DNA from: Hyphomicrobiales bacterium
GTDB lineage: Bacteria > Pseudomonadota > Alphaproteobacteria > Rhizobiales > Ancalomicrobiaceae
Direction of reading: 5' to 3'
NCBI GenBank assembly: GCA_021286855.1
Contig: JAJTBO010000004.1
Location: 62,001-126,000, forward strand
DNA: 64,000 nt
Part shown: positions 63,461-64,000 of the stretch, one piece after another
Layout of the letters: every line of letters begins with the position of its first letter
How positions within the stretch are numbered: the stretch's first letter is position 1
Notes under the pieces: model-generated
Told to the model about the DNA's origin: nothing
The model's input: only the letters and a program-made list of their open reading frames with translations
The model's database searches: none
Program-made: the position numbers and the translations under genes

Positions 63461-63722
63461 CTCGTTCCGCTGGCCGACCCCGAAGGGGGCGCAGCATCAG
63501 AATCCGCTGCGTGCAGCGAAAACCTCGGCAGGAACTGACATTTGCAAAGGGTACCACCAAACCGGCCTCGAGAGATATTCGGGCAGGCCGGGCGACGATT
63601 CCGGTACCGAATGGGTCTCGTGGTCCCGCGGCCCGATGGTGGGGGCGACAAGCCTCTGAAGGCTCGGGACTATTTGCTGGTCCTGCCACAAAATGAAATT
63701 CATCAATAAAATCAATATGTTA
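63461..63722. other. Island-tRNA junction
   Basis: 262 nt between the terminator and the 3' end of tRNA-Ser, without a gene. The last 80 bases (63640-63722) become A+T-rich (ATGAAATTCATCAATAAAATC). The palindrome ATGAAATTCAT (63693-63703) lies here. This is where an attachment-site remnant would be expected; none was found by eye. Confidence 0.4.
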
Positions 63723-63812
<90 letters not shown>

Positions 63813-64000
63813 GCGTGAGAGCTCCGGTCGACGAGCGACCGTCCCTATACACAGCCCCTTTCCACGACACAAGGGCTTCGGGGAAAAAGTCCGCCTCCGA
63901 TCGCGCCTCTCCACAAGCGCGCTCGATCGCCTCCTGCGCTCCGACGGAGCGCCGACGAAGGGCCGCCCCGTCGCCCCATCGGCGCGCCGCGACGGATGCG

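Overview
The window comes from a GC-rich (roughly two-thirds G+C by eye) alphaproteobacterium, most likely of the order Hyphomicrobiales (Rhizobiales). The evidence is the 2,837-residue cyclic beta-1,2-glucan synthase, the set of small stress proteins (CsbD, DUF3309, DUF3096, DUF1236, a His-rich protein), DUF2924/DUF3489 genes, and a very large pyruvate:ferredoxin oxidoreductase of the kind found in facultatively anaerobic or diazotrophic members. A Pleomorphomonadaceae-like host is only a guess.

Layout. 1-8.9 kb holds central carbon genes: a PFOR running off the left edge, an MFS transporter and PEP carboxylase, whose leader carries a (TTCCC)n tract. 9.3-12.5 kb is a small mobile patch: an IS3-family element, then a Phd/VapC toxin-antitoxin pair translationally coupled to a tyrosine recombinase. 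12.7-17.8 kb has a MgtA-type ATPase behind three tiny genes, then a cold-shock protein and three more small genes. 17.8-28.2 kb is cyclic glucan synthase, two envelope proteins and Dps. 28.9-33.2 kb is one 1,449-residue CheB-CheR-PAS-kinase-receiver-receiver-LuxR protein. 33.3-37.9 kb is a run of small stress or envelope genes plus a lone receiver and a transglutaminase-like protein. 37.9-42.1 kb is fumarase (with an apparent 1-nt frameshift) and aconitase.

42.6-63.7 kb is an accessory island ending at tRNA-Ser(CGA). It has a XerC/D-like recombinase, a ParB-methyltransferase / DUF5681 / terminase large subunit block with no virion genes, a small membrane protein, an XRE regulator with repeated operator-like sites, a defence cargo, and a DUF3489 / DUF2924 / large serine recombinase module. 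The cargo is a TerB-family protein, a P-loop ATPase and an Lhr-like helicase, the gene set of the known Shango anti-phage system. They are followed on the same strand by a NACHT-type NTPase with a C-terminal PD-(D/E)xK nuclease.

The most interesting features are the following. The Shango-like TerB protein has a signal peptide, a peptidoglycan-binding domain and a membrane anchor, so the complex would be tied to the envelope. The NACHT-nuclease gene sits directly behind it. A 13-base motif (TCGGAAWCTACTC) recurs seven times in intergenic regions, mostly pointing at stress or envelope genes. The chemotaxis-like fusion packs sensing, phosphorelay and DNA-binding output into one chain. Family assignments rest on motifs read by eye; no database search was run.
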